DNA of 64,000 bases, taken from assembly GCF_035975855.1 (NCBI RefSeq), contig NZ_CP109055.1:9796001-9860000 (forward strand). The letters are read 5' to 3'. Below the pieces are notes generated by a model. It made no database searches. It was given only the letters and a program-made list of their open reading frames with translations, and was not told the origin of the DNA. This document shows, piece after piece, positions 63,864 through 64,000 of the stretch. Positions within the stretch are counted from its first letter, which is position 1, and every line of letters begins with the position of its first letter. This DNA is from Streptomyces sp. NBC_01304. GTDB lineage: Bacteria; Actinomycetota; Actinomycetes; Streptomycetales; Streptomycetaceae. The position numbers were made by a program, and so were the translations under genes.

Positions 63864-64000
63864 GTGTCTTCGGGGGAGAACGAACAGACAGGCGGCATCG
63901 GCCGTCTCCTTGCGGGGCGCTACCGCATCCAGGAGCAGCTCGGACGCGGCGGCATGGGCGTGGTGTGGCGCGCCGTCGACGAAAGCCTCGGCCGTGAAGT
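63864..64000 (+). CDS. Serine/threonine protein kinase (partial, N-terminus only)
   Basis: Only the first 45 codons are in the window. After a short leader the sequence LLAGRYRIQEQLGRGGMGVVWRAVDESLGRE is the glycine-rich ATP loop (GRGGMG) of bacterial Hanks-type kinases. The kinase core, any membrane segment and extracellular domain lie beyond the right edge. The GTG at 63864 has no clear ribosome site. Confidence 0.9.
   Translation, partial: MSSGENEQTGGIGRLLAGRYRIQEQLGRGGMGVVWRAVDESLGRE

Overview
The window is chromosomal DNA from a high-GC actinomycete, most probably a Streptomyces. Codon third positions are almost all G or C, GTG and TTG starts are frequent, and the gene families are typical of the genus: a cholesterol oxidase with a Tat signal, two cytochromes P450, a NagE2-type PTS permease, a PucR regulator, DUF6421, an etfBA pair and a Ser/Thr kinase. 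No rRNA, tRNA, phage block or CRISPR array was seen. Functions are assigned by reading motifs and by remembered family resemblance; no database search was run.

Layout. 1-5.2 kb: end of a VanX-type dipeptidase, a Cyt delta-endotoxin-like protein, a HIT protein, a membrane protein, and a NagE-like PTS permease divergent from a GntR regulator. 5.2-8.3 kb: an exonuclease-BRCT-BRCT-TerD fusion, and a free-standing LeuA-type regulatory domain joined to an ACT-like domain and preceded by a leader peptide and attenuator. 8.5-16.9 kb: a co-directional cluster made of an S9 peptidase/S12 beta-lactamase fusion, an M20 peptidase, a GNAT, an N-acyl/N-succinylamino acid racemase and a PucR regulator. It reads as a pathway that frees D-amino acids and converts them to L-amino acids. 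17-26 kb: P450, Vat-like acetyltransferase, ECF sigma factor, cholesterol oxidase, then a dehydrogenase/AhpD-like pair and small enzymes. 26.3-37.2 kb: a MerR/DUF4188 pair with a clear operator, two adjacent MITE-like palindromic elements, a DD-carboxypeptidase and many small accessory genes. 37.2-46 kb: a TetR regulator with two operators, then agmatine deiminase, N-carbamoylputrescine amidase and a five-gene oligopeptide-type ABC transporter, so probably an agmatine/guanidino compound uptake and breakdown operon. 46-52.9 kb: P450, VOC, GNAT, glycerophosphodiesterase, and a PadR-controlled flavin monooxygenase plus esterase. 53-64 kb: a DUF6421-SDR-PLP lyase operon, transglutaminase-like and B3/4 proteins, acyltransferase, DUF4395/thioredoxin, flavin reductase with a candidate leader peptide, etfBA, an HpcH/HpaI-like aldolase and the start of a Ser/Thr kinase.

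The main unexplained structure is a recurring pattern. At least six genes carry short tandem duplications (5 to 28 bp units) that span or abut their stop codons, and one ABC ATPase has an internal 90-bp tandem expansion between its Q-loop and signature motif. The best candidates for new biology are the Cyt-like protein, the attenuated LeuA-ACT regulatory protein, the D-amino-acid salvage cluster with its peptidase fusion, and the hairpin-led DUF6421 operon.
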